From: Paratinospora sagittata
Lineage: Eukaryota; Streptophyta; Magnoliopsida; Ranunculales; Menispermaceae
Length of the DNA stretch: 64,000 bases
Direction: 5' to 3'
Assembly: GCA_035771175.1 (NCBI GenBank)
Contig: CM069598.1
Coordinates: forward strand, 18,886,438 to 18,950,437
In this document: one piece after another, positions 39,401 through 51,400 of the stretch
How the letters are laid out: every line of letters starts with the position of its first letter
How positions within the stretch are numbered: position 1 is the first letter of the stretch
The notes under the pieces: generated by a model
Database searches by the model: none
The model's input: the letters and a program-made list of their open reading frames with translations, nothing else
What the model was told of the DNA's origin: nothing
Made by a program: the position numbers and the translations under genes

Positions 39401-42400
39401 GACAGGTTGAATTGTGCGGATATTCTGCAAAGGTGATTTAGGAGTTGGGCATTGTCCCCAAATTGGTGTTGGTTGTGTAAGGCCAATGGGGAATCCACTC
39501 CTCATCTCTTGCTTGAATGCGAGTTCTCTAAAGGGGTTTGGCGAATATGGGAAGCATGCTTCAATGGGCCGATTTTTCCACCAGCTCATCTTTATGAGTG
39601 TTTCCTGATGAGGATGTCTTCCCTAGTTAGCTTAGGGATTACTGGCGAGTGGTTGTTTTCGTGGTGGTTTGGTCCTTATGGAAAGGGCGAAACAATCGTA
39701 TTTTTGACAATCAGGTTAGGGATGTCAATGTCGTTTGGGATAATTCATTTTATTCGGCTTCCCTATGGGTTAGCGCTTATAATATGTCAAGAGGTTACTC
39801 ATTGGGGAATTGGTTGAATGGGTGGAATCCTATTTTGTTTTGTATTGATCATTAATGTCGGTTTTACTCCGGTTGTATATTTTTGTATAGTTTTTATACA
39901 TAATACAATCTATATCGTTTCTTGTCAAAAAATAAACAGTAGATGCTTCTTCAGCGTCTCCAAGCTTGTAATTGGGATCAATAAGTGCATTTACTAGTTT
40001 GCATGCTAACTTCCCTATTTCCTTAAGAAGATATGTAATGTACTTCTGTTGAGAAAAAAAATTCTTTGTTTGGAGTATGCCACTTCAATCCCTAGGAAGT
40101 ATTTCAACCTTCCTAGTTCCTTGATCTCAAATTCTTTAGTCAGACACTATTTCAAGCTTTGTTTCTCATGCTCATCGTTTCCAGTCATAATGATGTCATC
40201 TACATAAACCAAGAGCGCAGTAACTCCTCTGAAGCTGAGTGCTTAATGAATAAGGTATGATGTCCTTGACTCTGCTTATATCTCATCTCTTTCATTACTT
40301 TGGCGAAGCGGCCAAACCATGCTCTTGGAGATTGTTTAAGTCCATACAAGGCCTTCTTCAGTTTGCACACTTTAACAATGGTTAGGTTGCTCTCAAATCC
40401 AAGAGGAACTTCCATATAGATCTCTTTTTCCAGGTCTCCATGAAGAAAGGCATTCTTCCCATCGAATTGTTGTAAATCCCAGTCATAGTTGGCGGCTAAA
40501 GAGAGCAATATTTGGGCTGTGTTCATCTTGGCAACCGGTGCAAATGTCTCCAAATAGTCCACACCATATGTCTTGAGTGTACCCTTCTGCTACTAATCTA
40601 GCCTTGTATCTCTCCAGTGACCCACCTGCTCTGTACTTAACAGTGTAGCGGAAGCGTGGTCGGCCCATAACCCACAGGTCCAAGGATCGCAATCTGACTC
40701 TGATACTATGTTGTAAAATAAACAAGGCAAAGATGTAACGTGGTTTGGCTCAATGGTCTACGTCCACGAGAGGAGGAGGGAATATTTCTTATTCGTAGTG
40801 CCTCTATGGGAGAGCATCGTATAAATAGATACAGGGTTGTACACGCGCATAGTAATTTTTACATATTTAGTATTTGTTAAATATGACAACTCCTAAATGG
40901 CAACACAATCACATAGATTTCTCTCTTCTCCGCAACAGAATTATACTTCAATCTCATATGCTATTATTCATTAGGAAAATCTTATGAAAAAGGTTAAAGT
41001 TAGTATTGATACTTTTTAATTTTAACTTTGTGTTTGAATGGTAACAAATACTAAAGAATTTTTTTAACAAATTATATCACTCTTTTACCTAGTATTGATG
41101 GAATTCTTGTATTAATTTAATTACATTCAATTCGTAAGTCAATGAAAATTCAAAGAATTTTGTCAAATTTTCCATGAAAATAAGTTTATCGAAAAGGAGC
41201 CACAATCACCCACTCAAAGAAATTGTCTAGGTGGTTTGCAATGAAAACACCTAGACAATGGAATAGATGATGCCCGCGTGACTCCATGGCCACCCGAGTT
41301 AGGACCACAGATATGATTCCGCGAAATACACTCCTCACAAGACAACGGAGTGGCAAATCTCTCACCAAGCCTTGCTTGTCATCCTCCCCATATCATGGAA
41401 GAGAAAGAAAACCAGAAGAAAAGATGATCAACATTATCTGCACCCTTAAAACAAAACTGGCAACAATGAGGAAGCAAATAGAAATGTGGTAATCTTCTTT
41501 GAATAGCATCACCCGTGTTTAGCTTATTATGGGCCATGATCCACCCGGACACTTTAATCTTGGAGGGGACATGAGTGTTCAGGATAAAATCAGCCAAGGG
41601 GAAAGGTTGAACTGAGGTGTCATCAATTAGGAAACGGAAGAAAGACTTACTGGTAAACAACCAGAGTGGTGGAGGAACCACTCAAACCTATCCTGCCCCA
41701 AAGAGAGACAAGTTGTGCTTAGAAGAGAGAGCAACAGTGATAACTCTGATTGTTGGCCAACTGTGAGAGAGGTCGGATGGAAGAGGTTCCATTGGATAGG
41801 CTCTATCTGATCAAGGTTAGAAATGAAATGGGCTATGGGATAGTTGGGGAAATGTGAGATGTGGTAGAGTCTAGGGAAGAGTTCAGCAATTGGGGTGTCA
41901 CTAATCCATCTGTCTTCCCAAAATCTAAACGTTCTATCATCCCCCACAATTGAATGCAAATGAGGGAACGTCTCAGGGAACAGGGAGTTGACAAATTTCC
42001 ATTTTCCAAGGACTCCTAAAGGTTGATCTAATGGTGGAGGTAATTCTTCTGCTGAAATCGATTGGCCCAAATTTGCTACTGATAACCTTTGCCCACAAGA
42101 CTGATTCTCCTTGTAGTACCTCCACAACCATTTAGCACAGAGAGCCTTGTCTCTCTTCAAAATGTTCTCAATGCCCAATCCACTTTTGTCTGTAAGCCTT
42201 TGGACCATATTCCATTTGATTAGATTAGATATGACCCGTCACTCTTATCAGCCCCTTTCCACAAGAAAGCTTTCATCTTCTTCTCAATACCCTTGGCAAC
42301 ATTAGACAACACTCGAAAGAGAGACAAATAACAGGTTGGAATGGCGGCCAATACAAAATTAATGAGAACAAGTCTCCCCCCCCTCGAAAGAAACTCTCTT

Positions 42401-45400
42401 TTCCACCCATCTAATCTGTGAGAGATTTTGGCAACTACCGGATCCCAGAAGTTCTTGCAAAGAGGATTGCCTCCATGAAGCATGCCTAAGTACTTACGTG
42501 GCCATGAGGCAATAGAACACCTAATCTTATTTACCAATCTTGCTAACATGTTATGATCAATGCTAATCCCTACCATTTTGCTCTTCATCACGTTGAATTT
42601 AAGCCCAGAAAGAAGACAAAAACATTGAATTAGGCATATAGAGTTCTCCACGTTACCCTCATCACCATTAAGGAGGAAGAGAGTGTCATCAGAGAAAAGG
42701 AGATGGGAAACAACCACTCCTTCTTTACCCACAAAAAATCCTTGAATGGTAGAAGAGAGACATGCTTTCGACATCATTCTGCACAACACATCCGCCACAA
42801 GAGTGAACAAAAAAGGGGAAATGGGATCACCTTGCCTCAAACCTCTTTTGGCATCAAATTTACCAGTGGCCTTACTATTTAATACAATGGAATAGGTCAC
42901 AGACTTCAAACAACCGCTTATCCACCTCTGTCGCCTCATCCCAAAGTTCTTCCTTTCCATAACATAATCAAGGAACTCCCAATCAACAGTGTCATAAGCC
43001 TTTTTGAAATCCGCTTGAAAAACCACCCCTCTAAGTTTGTGTGACCTATAGTCCTCCACAGCTTCATTGGCCACTAAGATTGCATCAAGGATTTGGCACT
43101 CACGATTCACCAATTCAAATCGCGATTCTAACAATTATCATGAGAATGACTCTCAACAATTGATAATGCAATTTCATAAACACTAGGAACAACAAGTGTA
43201 AATCTATTTGTGTTATTAGATTCATGACTTCCCCAAACCCATTACATTGAAATTTCAACACCACAAAACAATCTAAAATATCAATCAAAGAAGTCTTTCT
43301 AAGTTCTATTTAGAATAAATTCTCGTACAATCATTTTGTATTGCACTTTCTTGGTAATATATATTTCTAGTTTCTTATCAATAAAAACAAAAAATCTATA
43401 AAAACATTGAATCCATGATAATTCACTACCTTTTTTTGAGAGGAAACATGTTACTACATAGATATGTAAAAAAGCATAAAGGTACAACCTAAAGGGTGTA
43501 CCTCTGGTACACAACCTTAAACAAAGAAAAAAAAATCACTACAAGCAATAACTTTAATTCCTTATCCATTGGAGGAGGAAAAATCCCCCACTAGTTTAGA
43601 GGAGGCCACCCAATTGGTCACATACAATAGAACTTCCTCTCAAACTAACGAGATATCCTTAGACTTGTTCTTGAACACCCTCCTATTTCGATCAAACCTT
43701 AAACACCAAACAGTAGCAAGCAAGGCAAGGCAACTCTTCCAATCTAGATGATCCTCTTTGAAAGTTTTGAAAATGTTCAAGTGAAAAGCAATCATCATAT
43801 CTGGTAGGAGCTTTAAAAGAACCACAACCAAAGTCCTCCCACTTTTGCCACACTTTTTTGGAAAACACGCATTCAACGAACAGGTGTTCCATTGTTTAAT
43901 TGCTTGCAAACATAAAGCACAACAATGGGGAGAGAAACAAGATCTTCGGAAACGATTCTGTAAAATATCATAGGTAATTAGCTTCCAATGGGTAATTAGC
44001 CACCCAAAGAACTTGACTTTCGAAGAAACATGAGCATGCAAAATGAAGATAATTGAAGTGGCAATCCTAAGAGAAAGGTTGTCAATCAAGAAATAGAAAG
44101 AGTTGCATGAGAAAAAGCTGGAAGTGTTAAGAGTCCAAACAAACCTATCAGGGAAGTAGAACATCTAACTTGTTCAAGCCTAGGAAGAGAATTAAACTCA
44201 TAAAGCTCACATGATTTGCATCATTATGTTCATGACCCACAAAATTGGCCATAAAAAGCTCTAGCATTCTGAGAAATCATCCATCAGCTTACTACATTAA
44301 TAAGGCGAACAAGTAACATACATGTTCAATCTTTTGGGGTTCACAATCATAATGTATCCGTTTTAGGGATCTTACAAAATGCTTGTATCCATTGTTCCAT
44401 ATGGCCTGCGACATTCCTTCAACTACCTTCATAAATAAATATAAAAACAGTTGACTTTTCAAACACTCATCAGTTACCAGTTGCATATTAGCCTCATAGC
44501 CCAAAGATGTCAAAAAAGATAAAACCTAACCTTTCGCAGATAACCAAGTTCAATCCACTAAATCAATGATCAAGATCTCAAAAATGGTGTTAATTGCATT
44601 GCGCTTGAGGTATCAATACATAAATTAATCAAAACATTTCCCACTAAGAAGCTCTTGAAAACATGTAGTTAACAGCAAATTGTTGGCCATAATTGCCATA
44701 ATTGCTATTCTAATAGGTGAATTATGACTCACCATAAATCGATATCAATCAAGTTCTTGAATTACCATATTTGTACATTGATTGGAATCAGTGGTGAATG
44801 ATCATAACTAAATTGGATCAAATCAGTTAAAATCACTAGCTGAATCATAGTAAGTTGATCTGAATCATTGTTGCATCAGTTTGAATCCTTAATTAGCTCG
44901 GTCCAAGAGAAGGAGATGACAGCAATAGTGCACTACTTGAGAACGTGAAGGAGGGTCACGATTTGTGGTCAAGACGGAGAATGTGGTGACGAGTGGCTTC
45001 TTGATGCAAAAGAAACTCACGCCAAAACGGGCACGATGGCAAGCAAGACACACTTGCCAAGTTTGATTGATATGTTGCTAGAGTATAAGCTTGGATAGTC
45101 CAAGCAAGCCATGGATGCCTTAAGTAGGAAGGCAGAGCTGGTGGCATTTAAGTGTGAGGTAGGGGCAGCCACCAGCATGCGCTATTTAGCCCTACTACAT
45201 CATATTCGAGATGCACTTGACAGCACCTACGAAAAGCCTTTTGCACCAAGGCTAAGGAATGGAACACTCAGCTTGGATCAAGGATGGGCTCCTTTTTTTT
45301 GACGAGGAAACAAGTATATTTGTATTGATAAAAAATAAAAAATAAAAAAAAAAATGTCACAAAACAAAAGTGTATTGTATTAAGTATGAAGTATGTGGAG

Positions 45401-48400
45401 CCAAAATACAATAGGGCGAATTGCCCAAAGAGGATAGACAAATAACAAAACCCACAAACTATCCAAAATGGGGTTCCATCCCCTCAACCAATAACCCTTA
45501 GCTAGTTTATTAGCGCTAACCCATAGAAAGGCCAAAAAGAAAGAATTTTCCCAAACAATCCCCATCTCCTTATCAATGCTTTCAAAGGTAAAAAAAAAAT
45601 GAATAGTACATCATTAGTAGGACATCGCCAAAAGACCAAAATACAACAAGACATCAAGACCCATAGCCTAACCCCCAACAAAAAGCATGATCCCCAATCC
45701 CTGTACCATTCGCTTCCAAAAAAACCACCTGCATATTTTGAGGAGGCCACCCAACTTGCTGCCATCAACAAAATATCCTCCCATAAACCCTTTTCACCGT
45801 TTGACTTATTATGGAAGATTCTTCTATTTCGTTCAATCCATATACCCCATAACGTGGCACATAATGCTATTCTCCCAAGTTCCACCAAATTCCTGTTATG
45901 CAACATACCATATGGAAGAGAAAAACAATCCACACATGAAGAAGGGCTAGGAAAATGACCATTACCTATGTTACCTGGACTTGAATATGGGTGTCAGATA
46001 CATATCCAAAGGTCCGACTTGTTCATTTTCAAATTTTAGGATACGGGGACTTGGCTATTTTATATACGGTTCTTTCCTTTTTTTTTCTTATTTTCACTTA
46101 TTTATTGTCCATTTTGTTCTCCTACTTAAGTGAATTTCACCTATTAGTCATTATCTTCTTTCATACTTTCTCTTCTTTCCATTGGAGAATCCACAATAGT
46201 AATATTTTAAAATCCAAACTGTAGGACGCATATCCCGTACCCATGTCGCATCCTAAAGTGTCAGACACGGGTACGTCAAGCTAAAGTAAAAAGTCTGGGT
46301 AACATAGACCATTACACCATATATGCCATCTCCTCCATATTTTCCTAGCTTCCACACAAGTCACAAACAAATGCTCAATGGATTCCCCCTCTCTCAAGCA
46401 CATAGGACAACAATATGGGGATAAACAAGAGCTAGGAAATCTTTTTTGTAATACGTCCGTTGTGTTTAATTTATAATTAACACCGAAAAGGGAATCTCCT
46501 TTCTTCCGAAACCTTTCTTTTTTTGGTAAGCTGCTTCGCGAGCAAGTAGCGCCGCGAGCAGAGTGAGAGAACGATGTCAAAATTTGCACCAATTTGTATA
46601 TATTTAGTGATCAGTCCACTAGTTTCTTTGATCCCACTCAGTATTCCTTTTCCATTTGCTTCCCCTAGTTCGACCTATCCAAAAAAATTGTTGGCCCACA
46701 AATGTGGTTCCAATCCTTCCGGTGACGCCACTTTGGTATATGATTTTATCTAGTTTCTATTTTATTTATTATCCCTAATCCGAGAGTCACCATTTCATTT
46801 CAAAAAGGATGGACTTAATGCTTGTACCAAAGATGATTGGAACACTGTCTCTAGTGGACTGACACTTTTTTGTTGGAATCGTTAATCAGAGTTGAATATT
46901 TCAAGGCTTAGTGAATCAAATTGAGATTCAGATGAGAATGAGATCAATGAATCATAAGATTTACAATCAAAAGTGAATCGCATAATTTTTACACAGTTCA
47001 CTTTTTTATTTGGCATAATAAACATCAACTTTTCTAGAAATGTACTCACCAATCCTTCACCTATAACTACACATGGTTAGGGACATCATAGTCCAGCTCA
47101 TAACTTGGTTTGCTTAAATTTCTAAGCTTCCATGAGCACTTATCTTCCTTGTCGCTTCTTTAATTCTTGTTCTTATATTTGAATTACACAACTTGAGCAT
47201 ATTAAGCAACACATAAGATATGAAATCTAAAATATGGGTTTAGTGCATCAGTGTAATTTAAAAAGGGCCAGAAGGAATGCCTGGATTTTTAGTTCAAGAG
47301 GCAAAATTTATAGAAGGCTTAGCTGTTGGAATAAGGCCTTGGTTCCATTAGCTATTTAGCTTTTCCTATTCAATTGCATAAGAAAATCAATTCTAACATA
47401 GTTTTCAACAGAACAAGGAACTGGCCTATAAATTTGGAACCAAACCCGTGAAACATTCAGAAACCAGTAAAAATAAGAACTCAACACATCATATTTGAAA
47501 ATGAGGCATCATAAGAGACCAAAATAAAGAAAACATAGAAGTTATTATTAACCCTATTGCTCAAACTATTTTTTAAAATGCTACAACCTATCAACAAAGT
47601 CTAGTTAGAGAAGCTTATCAGAAGAACGTCATACTCATCAAGAAAGAAACCACCATGGCTCAACAAAAAGAAACTTTTATTTACCCTTCTCGTTGAGTTT
47701 TGACTGCTTCATCTACATATAGAAATGGAACTCAATTGATAAAATACACAGAAGCAAAGATAAGCTCATTCAAAGCATTACCTGATCAATGAGATCATCC
47801 AAAGGGTTGTTAGGTAGACTCAAAGAGCGAATTATCTCTAATATTTTAGACTTGCGTTCCATGGCTGCATCATACCTAATACATGCATAAAACAGTGAAT
47901 CATATTTGGATGTAAAATTCTCATACTGGAGTGACATACCAAAGGAGATTGACTACATATGAAACAGAAAATCAATCGTAGAATAAACACCTTTTCAATA
48001 GTTCAGCTACATAGACCCGTCTTGCCTGAAGATACTCATCAGTCTTTTCCTTGCATGAATAGCAGGACCAATCCTCAGGTACTGATTCTATGACGGGTGG
48101 GACTAAACGTGCTGGGTGGACCAGTTGACCACAACAAGAACAGCAAAGAAGTTTCTTCCTCTCCTTTGAAAAAATAAATAAATAAATAAACAAAAAGAAA
48201 ATATCAGGATGTTAAAACTTAGAAACACATTCACAATTCCAAGCATCTAGATCATTCAAGACAAGTTACCGCTTCACTATTGCAGATTTCACAGATCTGA
48301 AACTCATCATCAGACTCAGTAGATTCATGATCAGACTCCGCTGCATAGATGAAAGAAATAAATTCAAGTTCATGTCCATAACCACCGATGCCAATTCAAT

Positions 48401-51400
48401 TCCTCGAACGCTATGTGACAAGACTTGAAACCAGATAAGTAAGATCTAAAGATTATGAAAGATAAACGCCAATAAGGAACCAATACAAATTAAGCAGCTA
48501 AGACAATCACACAACTGATAAAGAAATAAGACTAACAAAAATGAGGTGGTCAGGCAAATCTAATTTACTAGATGTAGCATCAAAATGCTTTTATTTTGAC
48601 GATTAGCGACAGCATGTGAAGGGCGAAGGATAAAAAAAAAATTAAGAATATCTTCCCAAAAAGGTCCATGACTCCAACGACATAAAAAGATAAACAATTA
48701 CATGGAGAAATGCACAAATATTCTCAGTCATTTGCCAGTCTTTAAGAACTTACTCTCAGATTCTTCATCACTTTCACCATCACTAGCAGCTTTCCATTTT
48801 GCAACTTTTCTGATCCTTCCTTTAAATGAAATACCAGGATTTGCTGAGTGCCTCTTACGTTGAAGCTCCTTAACACTTTCTTCTCCTGTAGATAGATGAA
48901 AAACGTTACATAAGGTCTTACGAAAAACATGAACCCAATAACCAAAAGCAATCAATATTACCTGGTAATGATTCAGGCTTTGGAGGCAATGGGTAATTTT
49001 CTTCGACAAATTTTAGCAATAGTTCCCGAGGACCAGAGACAAAATCATCAAGTTCAAGACCCTGCTCCAAGAAGAAGTATGAAACTTATATAATACTCCT
49101 CATCTAAAAAGAAGGAAACGGACAGATAATAAAGAGAAACATTAAGTCAAAAGGAAATATGAAACAAGATACATACATATTTTGTCACAGCTTCCTCAGT
49201 CCTTGCCTCCCCAGTACTTTGCAGCCCAATTACCACAGACTTATTTTCTGCTAGAGCTTGCTTAGCAAGCTTTACAGCACCAGGCACCTTAGCTGACATG
49301 CACAAGTGTCTAAAGAAGCGCTATCATACCACATACAGAAAAATCAATACAAGATTAAGTAAAGAAGGAAAAGCTTTTCATCTAAAACTGTAGCAGGTAA
49401 AAAAAAATAACGACCATCACCTGATGGCTCGCCCAGTATAATCGCCACAATTGACTATGATTAGGCTTCTCATCAGAAAGACAAGCACTTGCGGCCAATA
49501 ATTCCACCCGCAGCTCTGCCCAAAATTCTGCAGCCTTTTTATACATGTCCTGGTAAGGATTGAAGCATAAGAAATAAACTTAGTAATAAAATGAAGAAGG
49601 AGATAAAGGGAGCTGGAAAGAGAAAAATAAATTAATGGAACAAGAATAGGATGCCGCCTCTCTTGTCAACCTTCACATATAAGGTTGGGCTTCAACTGCT
49701 AATTCAGTCAACTATGATTGACCTCTATTACCATTTACCAATAACACCACAAATAGACAAATTACAAAAATTCTCATCCAAACCCTCGGTTGGATGGTAT
49801 CCAAATCAGCAATATATTTAATGATAGATAACAAATAGCAGCTAGTTAATAAAACCAGATGGATATGTGGTAAAACAATGAAAAGTAATATAAGAAATAA
49901 GTGTATTCGAGAAACAGTAGGAGTAATTAAGGTGGTTTGGACATGTATAACAAAAAACCATTACATGTGCTAGTTAAGATGAGTGACCCATTAACAATTC
50001 ATAGTAATGATTGAGGCACAAAAAGAACTAATATAACATGAAAAAAATAATTTAAAAACATGTAACTACTTGTAATATAATGTCGACTCAACCTTCATAT
50101 AGCGCAGAAGGGCAAGCAGATTCATGCAATCGACCTCATATAGTAGGGAAAAGGCATTCTTGAGTCGGGTGGAGTAGAGTTGAGTTGAAACTAATCAATA
50201 GAACAATAAGTGTCACCAAAATATAAGAAGTTTGTATGCCTACAACAGTGGAAATGTGCGTCAATCCCAGTTGCTTTTGGTTTCATCATTGTCCTTCAAA
50301 CTAAGTGCACTTGTGTCCCATTAGTTGACACTCAACCCTTGTACTACATGGGAGCCCTTTCTTGCTTGAGTAGGGACTCCCACATGCTAACACATAGTGT
50401 TTTTCCTCCTTCATGCATTAGTGTTTCCCTAACTTTTGGTAGATATCCCACTAGTTAACATTGCATTTCAGCTCCTCGTGATGGATATTGAATGATGACG
50501 CTAAACTTCTTTCAGTTTCAGATAATTGGAGTTACCAACCAACACTAGTCATGGACCATGTTTTAATCTTGAACCATCTAAGCAACCAATGTGGCGGATT
50601 TCGCAAGCTGTATGTTGGACCCTAATAGGAAGTGGAATCCTCCAATCTCCAATTTGCTAATAATACAGTTTCCTTCCTGAATAAGGATGAATCTAGTTTG
50701 ATGTTTACCAACCAAATTATTAAAAGCTTCTACTAAATATTGGCCTTAAGGTGAACATAGCTAAAAGCCAATTGATAGACATTAACATTGATCGTAACCT
50801 TTTGATGCTTCAAGCCGATAGGTTTGGATGTGAAGTTCGGTCTTGGCCCTTGAAGTATCTAGGGATGTCATTGGGAGGAAACCCACTCAAGATGGATTTT
50901 TGCGATCTCATCATAGCCTAGATCTCTGAGAGGCTTCAAGGCCTTTATATAGGTGGGAGGCTTACTCTGTTGTGGTCAATGCTTGAAGCTATGCCGACTT
51001 ACTTTATACCACAATTCAAGATGCCTAACAGAGTGATGGTGACAATTGAAAAACTAATGAGGAACTTTTTGTGGAAAGTGGAGGACTAGCCTATACTTGG
51101 TCCAATGTTAGATTGTTGGCCGCAAGAATGAACAAGGTTGTTCAAGTGTTCTCCGTCAATACGAAAGAAACATTGCATTGTTCGGTAAATAGTTGTGGAG
51201 ATTCCATAAGAAATAGGGTTCTCTATGAATCATCAAGAATGGGAAAGATGCAGGTTTTGCTCCTCGTTTCACCTTTAGAAGTCCTTGAAAACTCATCCAC
51301 TCTATCCATTAGGACTTCAAGCACATATCCAACTTAGAGTTGGTACTGGGGATCTTTTCCATTTCTAGGAGGAAAAATGGTAAGTCTTTGTTCCCCAACC

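Larger units (their letters stand above)
36993..40937 (-). mobile_element. Ty1/copia element, internally deleted, with a LINE inserted
   Basis: Minus strand: 5' LTR 40709-40937, primer site near 40697-40708, a leader of about 45 nt, then directly the middle of RT at about 40650 ([18 protein letters not shown]). gag, protease, integrase and the start of RT are missing. RT continues at 40200-40562 ([20 protein letters not shown]), is interrupted by the LINE at 37906-39934, and resumes to RNase H (frame 37163-37498, [19 protein letters not shown]). The 3' LTR is 36993-37196. Flanks GAAAT/GAATT agree at 4/5. Not functional. Confidence 0.85.
36687..41176 (-). mobile_element. MITE family 2 element split by a copia insertion
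   Basis: The left part 36687-36992 and right part 40938-41176 align in order with the copy at 18891-19581 (AAAATTCGGAATTAATTT..., GGTTGTAAAGATCTATGC, ATACTTCAATCTC, ATTTTCCATG). The flanks TAAATAAG (36679-36686) and AAAATAAG (41177-41184) agree at 7/8. Removing the copia element joins the two parts at the expected point. Confidence 0.65.

Noticed and set aside
44292..44513. Open frame as an extra FGT1 exon
   Set aside because: No family similarity, and neighbouring exons 47782-47875 and 32455-32552 already join in phase.
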